A model generated the notes under the pieces. It did no database searches. It was not told the origin of the DNA and saw only the letters and a list, made by a program, of their open reading frames with translations. A program made the translations under genes and the position numbers. Source: JAHQVK01 sp036788295 (GTDB taxonomy: Bacteria > Myxococcota > Kuafuiibacteriia > Kuafuiibacteriales > Kuafuiibacteriaceae). Taken from it: DNA of 64,000 nucleotides. The DNA is taken from assembly GCA_036788295.1 (NCBI GenBank), contig DAIQNR010000013.1:1-64000 (forward strand), given 5' to 3'. Of the stretch, positions 15,041 through 24,100 are shown piece by piece. Every line of letters begins with the position of its first letter. The first letter of the stretch is position 1.

Positions 15041-16863
15041 CGGGTGCCCCCGTGTTCGAAGCCAAAGACGCTCGCGCCGTGGCTCGCATCGCCGACCGCG
15101 GTCCGGAACGCGGCGAACAAGTCCCGGCCGATCGTCTGGGGCTGCGCCGGCGGGCTCGCTGCCTCCCGAGTGGACAGGTCGGCGTTCACGTCCAGCTTCC
15201 CGGCGTCCGAGTCGAGGCTCACGACATCTCCGTCTCGAACGAAAGCCAGCGGGCCCCCCTTCAGCGCCTCCGGAGTGAGGTGGATCGCGGCCGGCACCTT
15301 TCCGGACGCGCCGGACATCCGGCCGTCGGTCACGAGCGCGACCTTGTGGCCCCGGTCTTGGAGGACCGCGAGCGAGGGGGTGAGCTTGTGGAGCTCGGGC
15401 ATCCCGTTGGCGGCCGGGCCCTGAAAGCGCACCACCACCACCACATCCTTCTCGAGCTCGCCGGCCTCGAACGCGCGGAGGACGGCGTCCTGGTTGTCGA
15501 ACACGCGGGCCGGCGCGGTCACCGCCCGGTTCTTGGGGTCCACCGCCGACGTCTTGATGACCCCCTCCCCCAAGTTGCCGGTCAGCCGCTCGAGGCCGCC
15601 GTTTGGCTGAAAGTTGTCCTTCAACGGTCGAAGAATCGAGGTGTCGCCCGGTTCGGCGCGGACCGGTCGCCACGTGAGCGCCCCGTCCTCGATCACCGGA
15701 TCGAGGCAGTGCTCGCGAAGTCCCCGGCCGGCAATGGTCTCGATGTCGTCGAAGAGCAGGCCTCCTTCGAGCAGCTCCCGCATGACGAATTGCACCCCGC
15801 CGGCGTCGTGAAACCCGTTCACGTCGGCCTTCCCGTTGGGGTAGACCCGGGCGAGCAGCGGGATGACCGAGGATAGGCGCCCAAAGTCCTCCCAGCGCAG
15901 CTCGATGCCCGCGGCCCGCCCGATCGCGATGAGATGAATGGTGTGGTTGGTCGAGCCCCCGGTGGCCAAGAGCCCGATCACCCCGTTGAGCAAGGTCTCG
16001 ACCCCAACCATGTCCCCGAGGCCGATTCGCGACTCGAAGGGGACGCTCGACAACGCGACCGCTCGCTCGGCGGCGGCGCGGTTCAGCAGCGCCCGCTCCC
16101 CGGTGGCCGGCTGAAAGAAGCTCGACCCCGAGAGCTGAAGCCCCATCATCTCGAGCATCATCTGGTTGGTGTTGGCGGTCCCGTAGAACGTGCAGGTGCC
16201 GGGGCTGTGGTAGGCCCGCGACTCGCTCTCGAGCAGCTCGAGCCGGCCGACCTTTCCCCGAGCGAACTGTTGCCGGATCGCTTGCTTTTCGCTGTTCGAG
16301 ATCCCGGTCGGCATCGGGCCAGCAGGGACGAACACGAACGGCAGGTGGCCGAACGAGAGCGCCCCGATGAGCAGGCCGGGGACGATCTTGTCGCAGATCC
16401 CGAGCAGCATCCCGCCGTCGAACACGTCGTGGGACAGCGCGATCGCGGTCGCCATCGCGATGACGTCCCGGCTGAACAGCGACAGCTCCATCCCGGCCTG
16501 GCCTTGGGTCACGCCGTCGCACATCGCGGGGACACCGCCCGCGGTCTGCGCAACCCCACCTGCGTCCGTGACCGCGGCCTTCAGCGGGTCGAGCATCCGG
16601 TGGTAGGGCTGGTGGGCGGAGAGCATGTCGTTGTAAGCGGTGACGATGGCGAGGTTGCAGGTCGCCTCCCTCGCCATCTGGGCCTTTTCGACGTCGCCGC
16701 ACGCGGCGAAGGCGTGGGCGAGGTTTCCGCAGGACAAGCGCGGCCGCGGCGGGCCGTAGTCGCGCGTCCGCTTCAGCTTGTCCTCGTAGGCGGCGCGGGA
16801 CTCGATGGAGCGGCGGCGAACGGTGTCTGCGACCTCGAGGAGGAGAGGGTGAAGCTCGGTCAT
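15037..16863 (-). CDS. edd: 6-phosphogluconate dehydratase
   Basis: A 608-residue Fe-S dehydratase of the IlvD/Edd family, the usual Edd length. It converts 6-phosphogluconate to KDPG. Conserved Cys-containing segments are AMCDGVTQGQAGMELS, LLGICDKIVPGLL and PGTCTFYGTANTNQMM. The IlvD/Edd signature VTDGRMSGASGKVPAAIH lies near residue 510. Family membership and the adjacent eda and pgl make Edd much more likely than IlvD. The start ATG 16863 has an AAAGGAG Shine-Dalgarno 6 nt upstream. It overlaps eda and follows pgl by 32 nt. Confidence 0.95.
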   Translation of the reverse strand: MTELHPLLLEVADTVRRRSIESRAAYEDKLKRTRDYGPPRPRLSCGNLAHAFAACGDVEKAQMAREATCNLAIVTAYNDMLSAHQPYHRMLDPLKAAVTDAGGVAQTAGGVPAMCDGVTQGQAGMELSLFSRDVIAMATAIALSHDVFDGGMLLGICDKIVPGLLIGALSFGHLPFVFVPAGPMPTGISNSEKQAIRQQFARGKVGRLELLESESRAYHSPGTCTFYGTANTNQMMLEMMGLQLSGSSFFQPATGERALLNRAAAERAVALSSVPFESRIGLGDMVGVETLLNGVIGLLATGGSTNHTIHLIAIGRAAGIELRWEDFGRLSSVIPLLARVYPNGKADVNGFHDAGGVQFVMRELLEGGLLFDDIETIAGRGLREHCLDPVIEDGALTWRPVRAEPGDTSILRPLKDNFQPNGGLERLTGNLGEGVIKTSAVDPKNRAVTAPARVFDNQDAVLRAFEAGELEKDVVVVVRFQGPAANGMPELHKLTPSLAVLQDRGHKVALVTDGRMSGASGKVPAAIHLTPEALKGGPLAFVRDGDVVSLDSDAGKLDVNADLSTREAASPPAQPQTIGRDLFAAFRTAVGDASHGASVFGFEHGGTR

Positions 16864-16895
16864 GACGACTCCTTTGCGGCGGCGCCCGGGAGACC

Positions 16896-17603
16896 TCAGG
16901 GCGCCCAGAACACCTCGAGAGGGCGGGGAAGCTGGCGAATGAGCCTCGAGATCGGGGCGACCGCAGGCTCGCCTTCGAGCGCGCGCTCGAGCGCGGCCCG
17001 CTTGTCCTCCCCGCTGATGAGGAGGTGGGGAAAGCTGGCCTTCGCGATGGCGGCCGCGGTCAGGCTGAGCCGATGAACCTCGGCCCCGGTCACTTCGCTC
17101 TCTGTCGCGACGAGAGCGGCCACGGTCGAAGTGGAGTCGGGATCCATCGCCGCATCGAGCCCTTCGGCGCCCGGAAACAGGCTCGCGGTGTGGCCATCCG
17201 ATCCGAGCCCGAGCAAGCACGCCGCGACCGGGGGCAGGGCTCGGTAGCGGGCCTCGATCATGGGCACGGCGTCGGCCGGTCGCTCGGTCGGCGCGTACAT
17301 CCCCACCCTCTTCGCCCCGGCCGAGAAGGCAGGTTCGAGCTCGCGGGCGATGAAAGCCTCGTTGCTGCGAGCGTGCTCCATCGGGACCCAGCGCTCGTCC
17401 ACGAGCGCGACATGGACGCGGGCCCAGTCGATCTCGGGCTGCCGCGCGATCGCCGAGAACAGGAGCTTCGGGGTGGAGCCGCCGGAGACCCACCACGTCG
17501 CCTCGAGCCCGCCCGCGAGCGCTTCGCCGAGGGCCCTCGCGGTCCGCTCGGCCAGGGCCTCGCCGAGCCCGGCGCGGCTCTCGAATGCGTGCAGATCGAT
17601 CAC
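16896..17603 (-). CDS. pgl: 6-phosphogluconolactonase
   Basis: A 235-residue DevB/SOL-type lactonase that hydrolyses 6-phosphogluconolactone, the product of Zwf. Motifs are WWVSGGSTPKLLF, VALVDERWVP and CLLGLGSDGHTASLFPG. The GTG at 17603 overlaps the zwf stop by 4 nt. It supplies 6-phosphogluconate for edd directly downstream. Confidence 0.92.
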   Translation of the reverse strand: MIDLHAFESRAGLGEALAERTARALGEALAGGLEATWWVSGGSTPKLLFSAIARQPEIDWARVHVALVDERWVPMEHARSNEAFIARELEPAFSAGAKRVGMYAPTERPADAVPMIEARYRALPPVAACLLGLGSDGHTASLFPGAEGLDAAMDPDSTSTVAALVATESEVTGAEVHRLSLTAAAIAKASFPHLLISGEDKRAALERALEGEPAVAPISRLIRQLPRPLEVFWAP

Positions 17604-19105
17604 GATTTGGATCCGCTCGGCGGGCCGAGCCCCCGCGACCACTCCCGGCCGGCCCGCTTCACGAGGTCGTGGGCCTCGTACGGACCCCACGTCCCCGCCG
17701 TGTACGGGATCGGCGACTCCCCGGTCCGGTCCCAGTGGGCGATGATTCCGTCCACCCACGCCCACGCGAGCTCGACCTCGTCCCGATGCACGAACAGGCG
17801 CTGGTCGCCTTCCACGGCATCGAGGATGAGGCGCAAGTAAGGCCCGAGCCGGGCGGTGCCGCCGACGCAGGTCATGTCGAGGTCGAGTTCGACTTCCTTG
17901 AGGTCCTGCTTGGTCGAGTCGTTGTTCTTCACCATCATCCGCAAACCGAGCCGGTCTTGGGGCTGAAGGCTGATGATGAACCGGTTCGGGGTGATGCGCC
18001 CCGACATGGAGTCCGAGATGTCGATGGGCAGGTTCTTGAACTGGATCGCGATCTCGGCGAACCGGGCCGGCATCCGCTTGCCGGTGCGCAAGTAGAACGG
18101 CACGCCGGCCCACCGCCAGTTGTGGATGTGGGCCTCGATCGCGACGAAGGTCTCGGTCGCGCTCGAGCCGTCCAGGCCCAGATCGGAGGCGTAGCCTGCG
18201 ACCGCCTGGCCACCCACGGCGCCGGCCTCGTAGCGCCCACGCACCACCCGGGTGTGGATGTCCTTCGCTTCGATCGGCTCGAGCACGCGCAGCACCTTGA
18301 GCTTCTCTTCCCGAATGCGGTCACCATCGAGGCGAGCGGGCGGCTCCATCGCGACGAGGCACAGCAGCTGCAGAACGTGGTTCTGGACCATGTCCCGCAT
18401 CGCGCCGACCCCTTCGTAGAACTGGCCCCGACCCTCGACCCCATCCTGCTCGGCGATCGTAATCTGAATGTGGTCGATGCAGCTCGCGTTCCAGAGCTTC
18501 TCGAAGATGAAGTTGCCAAACCTCAGCGCGATCAGATTCTGAACCGCCTCCTTGCCGAGGTAGTGGTCGATGCGAAACGTCTGGCTCTCATCGAAGTGCT
18601 CCCCGATCTCGGTGTTGATGAGTTCGGCGCTCGCGCGGTCGTGGCCGAGCGGCTTCTCCACCACCACCCGGGAGTGGGCATGCGCGAGCCCGTGCTGCCC
18701 GAGCAGGCGGCAGGTGCTCGCGAACGCCTTCGGGGGGACGGCGAGGAAATTCACGAGCGGACGGTCCGGATTGGGCGGAAGCGCCTCCCTGAGCGCGCCC
18801 CAGCCCGCGGTGGCCTCGTCGAGGTCGAGCTGCACCACCTGCACCACGGAGCTGAACGCCTCCAAACCGGCGGGATCCACCCCGCAGGCCGGCGGGAAGG
18901 ACTCGAGCACCTCGGCCAGCCAGCTCGAGACGTCGCCGTCGAGCGCCCGCCGAGAGGTCAGGAAGATCCGGCTGCCGGCCGAGACCGCCCCCGTGCCGAG
19001 GCCGTTGTAGAGCGCGGGGAGAAGCTTTCTCCGGGAGAGGTCTCCCGTCCCGCCGAAGATAACAAGGTCGAAGGTTTTGCTCACGTGCGGCTGCCCCCGG
19101 ACCAT
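17600..19105 (-). CDS. zwf: Glucose-6-phosphate 1-dehydrogenase
   Basis: A 501-residue G6PDH with NAD(P)-binding motif DLVIFGGTGDLSRRKLLPAL near the N-terminus and the active-site segment RIDHYLGKEAVQN. It oxidises glucose 6-phosphate to the lactone. I chose ATG 19105, which has GGAGG about 10 nt upstream. GTG 19084 would remove seven residues. A longer form from ATG 19240 overlaps the MscS-gene stop as ATGA but adds 45 non-conserved residues. It is the first Entner-Doudoroff gene and lies close behind the mechanosensitive channel gene, so co-transcription with it is possible. Confidence 0.93.
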   Translation of the reverse strand: MVRGQPHVSKTFDLVIFGGTGDLSRRKLLPALYNGLGTGAVSAGSRIFLTSRRALDGDVSSWLAEVLESFPPACGVDPAGLEAFSSVVQVVQLDLDEATAGWGALREALPPNPDRPLVNFLAVPPKAFASTCRLLGQHGLAHAHSRVVVEKPLGHDRASAELINTEIGEHFDESQTFRIDHYLGKEAVQNLIALRFGNFIFEKLWNASCIDHIQITIAEQDGVEGRGQFYEGVGAMRDMVQNHVLQLLCLVAMEPPARLDGDRIREEKLKVLRVLEPIEAKDIHTRVVRGRYEAGAVGGQAVAGYASDLGLDGSSATETFVAIEAHIHNWRWAGVPFYLRTGKRMPARFAEIAIQFKNLPIDISDSMSGRITPNRFIISLQPQDRLGLRMMVKNNDSTKQDLKEVELDLDMTCVGGTARLGPYLRLILDAVEGDQRLFVHRDEVELAWAWVDGIIAHWDRTGESPIPYTAGTWGPYEAHDLVKRAGREWSRGLGPPSGSKS

Positions 19106-19236
19106 GAAGATGCGTCCCTCCGGTCGAGTCAAGCGCTCGGGCGCACCAACCGTCTCGACCCATCCGGCGGAATCGAAGGCGCGCCCAGCGCTCGCCGGCT
19201 CGGCCCGCTCCCGATTCGGCTCCATTTCGGCGCTCG

Positions 19237-21702
19237 TCATTCGACGTCGTGAGGACCATCGCGGCCACAAGCTCTGGTCTGTGCGGGCCGAATCCCTTGA
19301 GATTCTTTCTCGGCGACCGGCTGGTCCGCGCCCGAAGGGTTGGGCCGATGCGGCACGTGCAAGCGGCCTAGGCCTGGGTCCGAAGCGAGGTGCAGGTCGA
19401 GCTGCGGAAACGCGATCACCAACTTCGCCTTCCGGAACGACGCGTCGATCGAGAACCTCAGGTCGCTCTCGATCCGAGGCCGGACCATCGAGTCGCCGAT
19501 CCACACATACAACACGAAATCGAGCGACGAAGTCCCGAAGTTTTGCAAGTGGACCTCGGGAGGCGGGCTCCTCAACACCCGGCCATCGCGTTCGGCGACG
19601 CCGAGCAGCGTCTTTCGCACGAGGTCGGTGTCGGAACCATAGGCGAGGCCCACCCTGACCCCGAGTCGCACCCGCCGCTCCCCGTGCGACCAGTTGGTGA
19701 CTTGCTTGGCGACGAACTCGCTGTTCGGGATGATGATGGAGACGAAGTCCCGCGATCGGACGGTGGTCGCGCGGGCCCGGATACGGGTGACCTGCGCCTC
19801 GAGCCCGCCCTCGAGAGTGATCCAGTCCCCTACCTTGATCGGGCGCTCGAACAGCACGATCAGCCCGCTGATGAAGTTCTCGGTCACGTTGCGGAGCCCA
19901 AAGCCGATCCCGATGCCGAGCACGCCGGCGAGGAGCGCGAACGAGCTGAGCCCGACCACGGTCAAGAAGGCGTAGTGAAAGAGCGTCCCGAAGGTGTGCG
20001 CGACCCCGGTGTCGAGCGAGAGCCGGCGAAAGAATCGGTCGACCAGCATCCCCCGGACCAGCCGCGAAAACAGGACGGTCAGCCATACCGTGCCGAGCAG
20101 CTTGGCGATCGACAGCGCGCTGATCGGCTCTTGGTCCACATAGAACAGGGGGGTCTGCAGAAAGACAGAGACCTCGCCGACCCCGAACGGGATCTGCCAA
20201 ATCGGCCATGTCACCACCGCCGCCGCCGCGACCAGGACCACCGGCGGGAGAAACAGAATCGCGATGCCGAAGGCTCGGGTCGTAGGCGCTTCGGGGTCCG
20301 TCTCGACCCGGCGCTTGTCGAGCGCCTGAAGCGCGGGGAGGACCCGCAGAAAGAACAGGATGACCAGGAAGACGACGATCAGGGAGAGCCCGATGGCCGT
20401 CGCGAGCTCCTCCGTGGTTCGCTCGAGCGCCAGGGATCCGTCCACCAGCTGGATGAGCGCCTCGGCGACCGCGAGCACCTCGGCCTCCTCGGCCAGCGAG
20501 CCGAGCACGTCCTCGAGCCGATCCCGGATCTGCTGCAGCGCTCGCTCCTCGGTTCGGCTGGACACCCGCAAGCGAGCCCTGAACTCCACCGAGCGGGCGG
20601 CCGCCTCCACCCGAGCCTCGGCCACCTCGGCCTGTGCCGCCGCGACCGCGTCGAGGCCGATCTCGGGCGGGTATTCGGGTCGCTCACCGGCGGCGAGGGC
20701 CTCCACCGCAGCCTTCTCGATCGCGGCCCGCGTTCGCCTGGCCTCCGCGTTGCTCACCGCCCTGACCAGGACCTCGACCTCCAACCGGCGCAGCGTCCCG
20801 CGCAGCTCGTCGCGCGCGCTGCTCGCGGCCCGCAGGACTTCCTGCTCAGTCTCGTCTTTGCGCGCGGCGAGCTCGGCCCTCGCCTCCTCGACCTCGGCCT
20901 CCGCGACCTTCAGCGCTTTTTCGGCCTCCTCGATCTCCTTCGGCTCGACGGAGAGCCCCGCCCGGCGCGCCCTCACTCGGGCGTGTTGGTTCTTCAGCTC
21001 GACCCGTGTCCTCAGCGCCTCCGCGGTCGCCTCTTCTGTCTGAGCGCGCTGCGCCCGGTCGAACTGCTCGAGGAGCCGAGCCTCCGCCCCCGTGGTCGCG
21101 GTCTTCGCACCCTTGCCCTCGCTCATACTCCGGAGGCGCCGAGCCCGGGCGTCGCGCTGCTCGGCGAGCGCCTCGAGCCGAAGGGCCTGCTCGCGGGCCG
21201 ACCACAGATCTCGGAAGTTCGAGTGGATGCGTGCAGGCACGCTCACCCGCAGCTTCGCCCATCCATCTTGCGCCTGATCCACGGCCCGGGCCAGCCGCTG
21301 GATCTCCTCCTCGAGTGCCTCCCGCGCCTTCAAGGACATCGCGACCGATGGGTTGGCCTCCGCCGCGCCTTCTGCGGGGGCGGGACCGAGCGCCTCGAGA
21401 GCCGCCCGTCGCTGCGTGAGCTCGGGCTCGACCCGTGACAGGAGCGTCGAAAACTGATCCTCGAGCGGGTCGTCGCCCGCGAGCCGCAGCGACGGCCCGT
21501 TGACCTCCGGGAGCGGAGGGATCTGCGAGTAGGCCGGCCCCGGGGCGAGGGCGACGAAGAGCGGCGTCAGCGCAACCCACGCGGCAGCAGACCGCGGCGT
21601 GGGGACAGAGGTCGGGACCATGGGCAGCACCCTCGCAGACCACGGCGCTCGCTCCAAGCAACCCTGGGGGTCACGCTCGACCACGACCGTAGGGAGGCGC
21701 AT
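19237..21702 (-). CDS. MscS-family mechanosensitive channel with long periplasmic coiled coil
   Basis: About 820 residues. A hydrophobic segment (AAAWVALTPLFVALAPGPAYSQ) acts as a signal. Residues 70-400 are Ala/Glu/Arg-rich coiled coil, as in the periplasmic part of MscK/MscM-type channels. Several transmembrane helices follow, leading to the MscS pore and beta domain (GIGFGLRNVTENFISGLIVL, ERPIKVGDWITLEGG, RSRDFVSIIIPNSEFV). ATG 21702 abuts the previous stop (TGATG) and has a strong AGGAGG. ATG 21621 would give a more conventional signal peptide. It should release solutes on hypo-osmotic shock. Confidence 0.9.
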   Translation of the reverse strand: MRLPTVVVERDPQGCLERAPWSARVLPMVPTSVPTPRSAAAWVALTPLFVALAPGPAYSQIPPLPEVNGPSLRLAGDDPLEDQFSTLLSRVEPELTQRRAALEALGPAPAEGAAEANPSVAMSLKAREALEEEIQRLARAVDQAQDGWAKLRVSVPARIHSNFRDLWSAREQALRLEALAEQRDARARRLRSMSEGKGAKTATTGAEARLLEQFDRAQRAQTEEATAEALRTRVELKNQHARVRARRAGLSVEPKEIEEAEKALKVAEAEVEEARAELAARKDETEQEVLRAASSARDELRGTLRRLEVEVLVRAVSNAEARRTRAAIEKAAVEALAAGERPEYPPEIGLDAVAAAQAEVAEARVEAAARSVEFRARLRVSSRTEERALQQIRDRLEDVLGSLAEEAEVLAVAEALIQLVDGSLALERTTEELATAIGLSLIVVFLVILFFLRVLPALQALDKRRVETDPEAPTTRAFGIAILFLPPVVLVAAAAVVTWPIWQIPFGVGEVSVFLQTPLFYVDQEPISALSIAKLLGTVWLTVLFSRLVRGMLVDRFFRRLSLDTGVAHTFGTLFHYAFLTVVGLSSFALLAGVLGIGIGFGLRNVTENFISGLIVLFERPIKVGDWITLEGGLEAQVTRIRARATTVRSRDFVSIIIPNSEFVAKQVTNWSHGERRVRLGVRVGLAYGSDTDLVRKTLLGVAERDGRVLRSPPPEVHLQNFGTSSLDFVLYVWIGDSMVRPRIESDLRFSIDASFRKAKLVIAFPQLDLHLASDPGLGRLHVPHRPNPSGADQPVAEKESQGIRPAQTRACGRDGPHDVE

Positions 21703-22517
21703 CAGACCTCCTGGCGCACCTGGGCGTAGGTCAGCGCAGCAAAGATGCCGGTGCCGCCGACGACGTTGCCGGCGAGCGAAGGCAAGATGCCGCCGAAAAC
21801 CGCCGCGCCCAGCCTGAGTTCACCCTGGGCGACGAGGATGAACAGCTCGGTCGAGCCCGCCACCACGTGCGACATGCCCCCGAGCCCAATGAAATAGATG
21901 ATGACGCCAACCATCAGAACCTCGCCCGCGCCATCCATGCGCGGAAGAATCCAGACGAGCGCCGCGATGAGAAGGCCGGCGGGTACGCCGAAGGCGAAGT
22001 GCTGGATGGCCGTGGTTTCCCCGAAATGGCGCGAGACGGCTAGAATGCCCTGAAACCGCGCGTCAGCCACGATTTTGCCGTGAACGAGCACCAGCGCCGC
22101 CGCGCCGCATCCCACGAGGTTGGCGGAGAGAACGAGACCCCACAGCCGCCCGATCTGGACGAGCTTCGCTCGGGTCGGCGCCAGGAACAGGGGGAGGATC
22201 GGGGTGATCGTGTTCTCCGTGAACAACTGCATCCGGCCTAGGATGACGATCAGGAACCCGACCGTATAGCCAAGGTTCGAGATGCCCGGGGCCCAGCTCG
22301 AGTCGGGTAGGATCGAGGCGAGCACCCCCTTGCAAAGCACCGAGGTGCTGATCACCAGCCCCGCGGCGACGCCGGACCACCACAAGGCGCTCGAGGGCCG
22401 CGAAAGCTCGCGCTCGCCGTCGCGGCGGATCGCCTCGAAGATGACGAAAGAAGGTACATTTTCATAGGCCTGCGCCTGCTTCTCTTTGTCCCCGTCGAGT
22501 TTGACTTCTTTCGCCAT
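21702..22517 (-). CDS. Formate/nitrite transporter (FNT) family channel
   Basis: A 271-residue inner-membrane protein with about six hydrophobic helices. FNT-type segments include SSALWWSGVAAGLVIS, LGYTVGFLIVILGRMQLFTENT and LAGNVVGGTGIFAAL. The cytosolic N-terminus is highly charged (MAKEVKLDGDKEKQAQ). ATG 22517 is preceded by GGAGAG. The family moves small monovalent anions such as formate, nitrite or hydrosulfide; the substrate cannot be told from the sequence. Its stop touches the next start (TGATG), so it probably shares a transcript with the MscS gene. Confidence 0.88.
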   Translation of the reverse strand: MAKEVKLDGDKEKQAQAYENVPSFVIFEAIRRDGERELSRPSSALWWSGVAAGLVISTSVLCKGVLASILPDSSWAPGISNLGYTVGFLIVILGRMQLFTENTITPILPLFLAPTRAKLVQIGRLWGLVLSANLVGCGAAALVLVHGKIVADARFQGILAVSRHFGETTAIQHFAFGVPAGLLIAALVWILPRMDGAGEVLMVGVIIYFIGLGGMSHVVAGSTELFILVAQGELRLGAAVFGGILPSLAGNVVGGTGIFAALTYAQVRQEV

Positions 22518-22696
22518 GTCGCTCTCCTTCTGTCCCTCTTCACGGACTCGAACGAGAGCAACGCCGATCTCGAGGACGAGCGCAAGGCAATGCGCGCAGG
22601 CCAAGCGGGCGCACGCTTCATCCGTGAGCGCGCTTCACCGCAATTCCTTTGGTAGAAGAGGAGCCCGGGAGCGGAGGGACCGGTCGTAAGACGAGC

Positions 22697-22733
22697 GCCC
22701 CGCGTCCGAAAGCGCTCGCCTCGGTCGCGGGGC
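22697..22733 (-). terminator. GC-rich hairpin after the outer-membrane protein gene
   Basis: GCCCCGCG at 22697-22704 pairs exactly with CGCGGGGC at 22726-22733 around a 21-nt loop, 22 nt beyond the stop of the barrel protein gene. No T-run follows on the minus strand, so intrinsic termination is uncertain. The remaining spacer up to the channel ATG (22517) shows no gene. Confidence 0.35.
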
Positions 22734-22754
22734 TCGAGGCCATCGGCCGGGTGC

Positions 22755-23501
22755 TCAGAAGCTCATGCCCACCGTGACTTGGTAGAAGTCGGCGATGTCG
22801 CCTTCGGGGGCGAGGTCGGCGCCGCCCGAGAAGCGAATGAAGCCGCCCCCGCCCCTGGCCTCGATGTAGGGCCCGATCCACATGTAGACGTCGTCTGGGT
22901 TCTCCGTCGCCCCGCGGGCCTGGATGAGGTGCTCCCAGTGGACCCCGAACGAGAGCCAGCGGATCGGCGCGATGCCGAAGTACGCCCAGTAGTGGAGGAA
23001 GTCGTTCTGGCTCGAGCCGTTGAGCTCCCGGAGCCCGAGGTAGAATCCGGCGTAGATCTGTCCTTCGAGCAGGCCGTCGCCATAGGTGACGGTGATGTTC
23101 GGCACGATGCCCTCGAACACGAGGCCGCGGCTCGAGCCCGACAGCAAGGTCCCGTTGAGCACGCCGAGCTGGGGGTTCACGGTGAGATTGCCGTCGAGGA
23201 GCTTGAAGTTCACGCCTCCGCCCCACTCCGTCCAGAGGTTTCCACCGCTCCCCCCTGCGCCGAACCCGGTCCGGGTCCAGAGGATGGCGTAGAAGGTGGC
23301 GTCGAGCGTGTCGGACAGACCGACCCCGACCTGGCTTATCCCATGAAAGCCAAAGAAGATGTCCTGCTTCATCGCCACGGACAGCGTCGTGGGCGGACCC
23401 TCCTCTTCGTTCTTGGAAGCGTCCTGCGCGTGCGCGAGCGGCGGCAAAAGCAGGAGAAAAGGCACGACGACGCGTGCGAGGCAGGTGAAAGAGCGATTCA
23501 T
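22755..23501 (-). CDS. Predicted outer-membrane beta-barrel protein, unknown function
   Basis: A 248-residue exported protein. The signal peptide (VVVPFLLLLPPLAHAQ) ends at an AxA-type cleavage site. The mature chain has alternating hydrophobic and polar short strands rich in Gly, Tyr and Trp (FYAILWTRTGFGAGG, QIYAGFYLGLREL) and ends in Phe (YQVTVGMSF), the usual C-terminal beta signal for barrel insertion. I do not recognise the family; a small porin-like or metabolite-facilitating barrel is plausible. It is a single gene upstream of the FNT channel on the same strand. Confidence 0.7.
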   Translation of the reverse strand: MNRSFTCLARVVVPFLLLLPPLAHAQDASKNEEEGPPTTLSVAMKQDIFFGFHGISQVGVGLSDTLDATFYAILWTRTGFGAGGSGGNLWTEWGGGVNFKLLDGNLTVNPQLGVLNGTLLSGSSRGLVFEGIVPNITVTYGDGLLEGQIYAGFYLGLRELNGSSQNDFLHYWAYFGIAPIRWLSFGVHWEHLIQARGATENPDDVYMWIGPYIEARGGGGFIRFSGGADLAPEGDIADFYQVTVGMSF

Positions 23502-23732
23502 CCACGACTCCAGCCCAAAGGGGCATCCATCAAGAGGTTTACAGGCGTGGGGACTGAGGAGACGCTAGCCGAAGCTTTCGCGTCGCACAATGCACGAAAT
23601 GAAGGGACTCACCTCGCCCTTGGACGCTCGACCGATGACCGGTCCGCCGCCAGGGTCTCGGCGGCGACATCCCAACGCACGTCCACGGCCAACCAGCCTT
23701 CCCCGACGGACCAAACATGGTAGGGTCGAGGC

Positions 23733-24023
23733 ATGCCTTGCCTCCTCCTGCTCGTGCTCGTAGGCATGCCCCGTCTCGCGCTGTTTTTGACCTGGCTGCT
23801 CGGACGTGGGTATCTGCCTCGGGCGTACGACGGCTCGTTGGTTCTGCCGTTGCTTGGGTTTTTCTTTCTGCCCACGACCACCCTCGCTTTCGCCTACGCG
23901 ACGAACTCTCTCGCTCCGGCCGGCGGGGTCTCGGATCTCGGCTGGCTTCTCGTCGGGGTGGGCGCCCTCGTCGATCTCGGTCTGCTCGGCGGCGGCTGGC
24001 GGAGCCGACCCCGCCCCGATTGA
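23733..24023 (+). CDS. Small integral membrane protein
   Basis: A 96-residue hydrophobic protein with about three predicted helices (CLLLLVLVGMPRLALFLTWL, LVLPLLGFFFLPTTTLAFAY, LGWLLVGVGALVDLGLLGG) and an Arg-rich C-terminal tail. It resembles widespread small membrane proteins of unknown function. ATG 23733 is used. The 231-nt spacer upstream, from the divergent barrel gene, holds no other recognisable feature. Confidence 0.6.
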   Translation: MPCLLLLVLVGMPRLALFLTWLLGRGYLPRAYDGSLVLPLLGFFFLPTTTLAFAYATNSLAPAGGVSDLGWLLVGVGALVDLGLLGGGWRSRPRPD

Positions 24024-24100
24024 GCCCTCCGGCTCGCGGCCGACCTGACGCAACGGCCGGTGGCCAAGTGTCGCGCACCGGTGCCAGACTCGGCCCGCCG

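Noticed and set aside
15037..16863. Dihydroxy-acid dehydratase IlvD
   Set aside because: Length near 608 residues and linkage to zwf, pgl and eda favour Edd within the same family.
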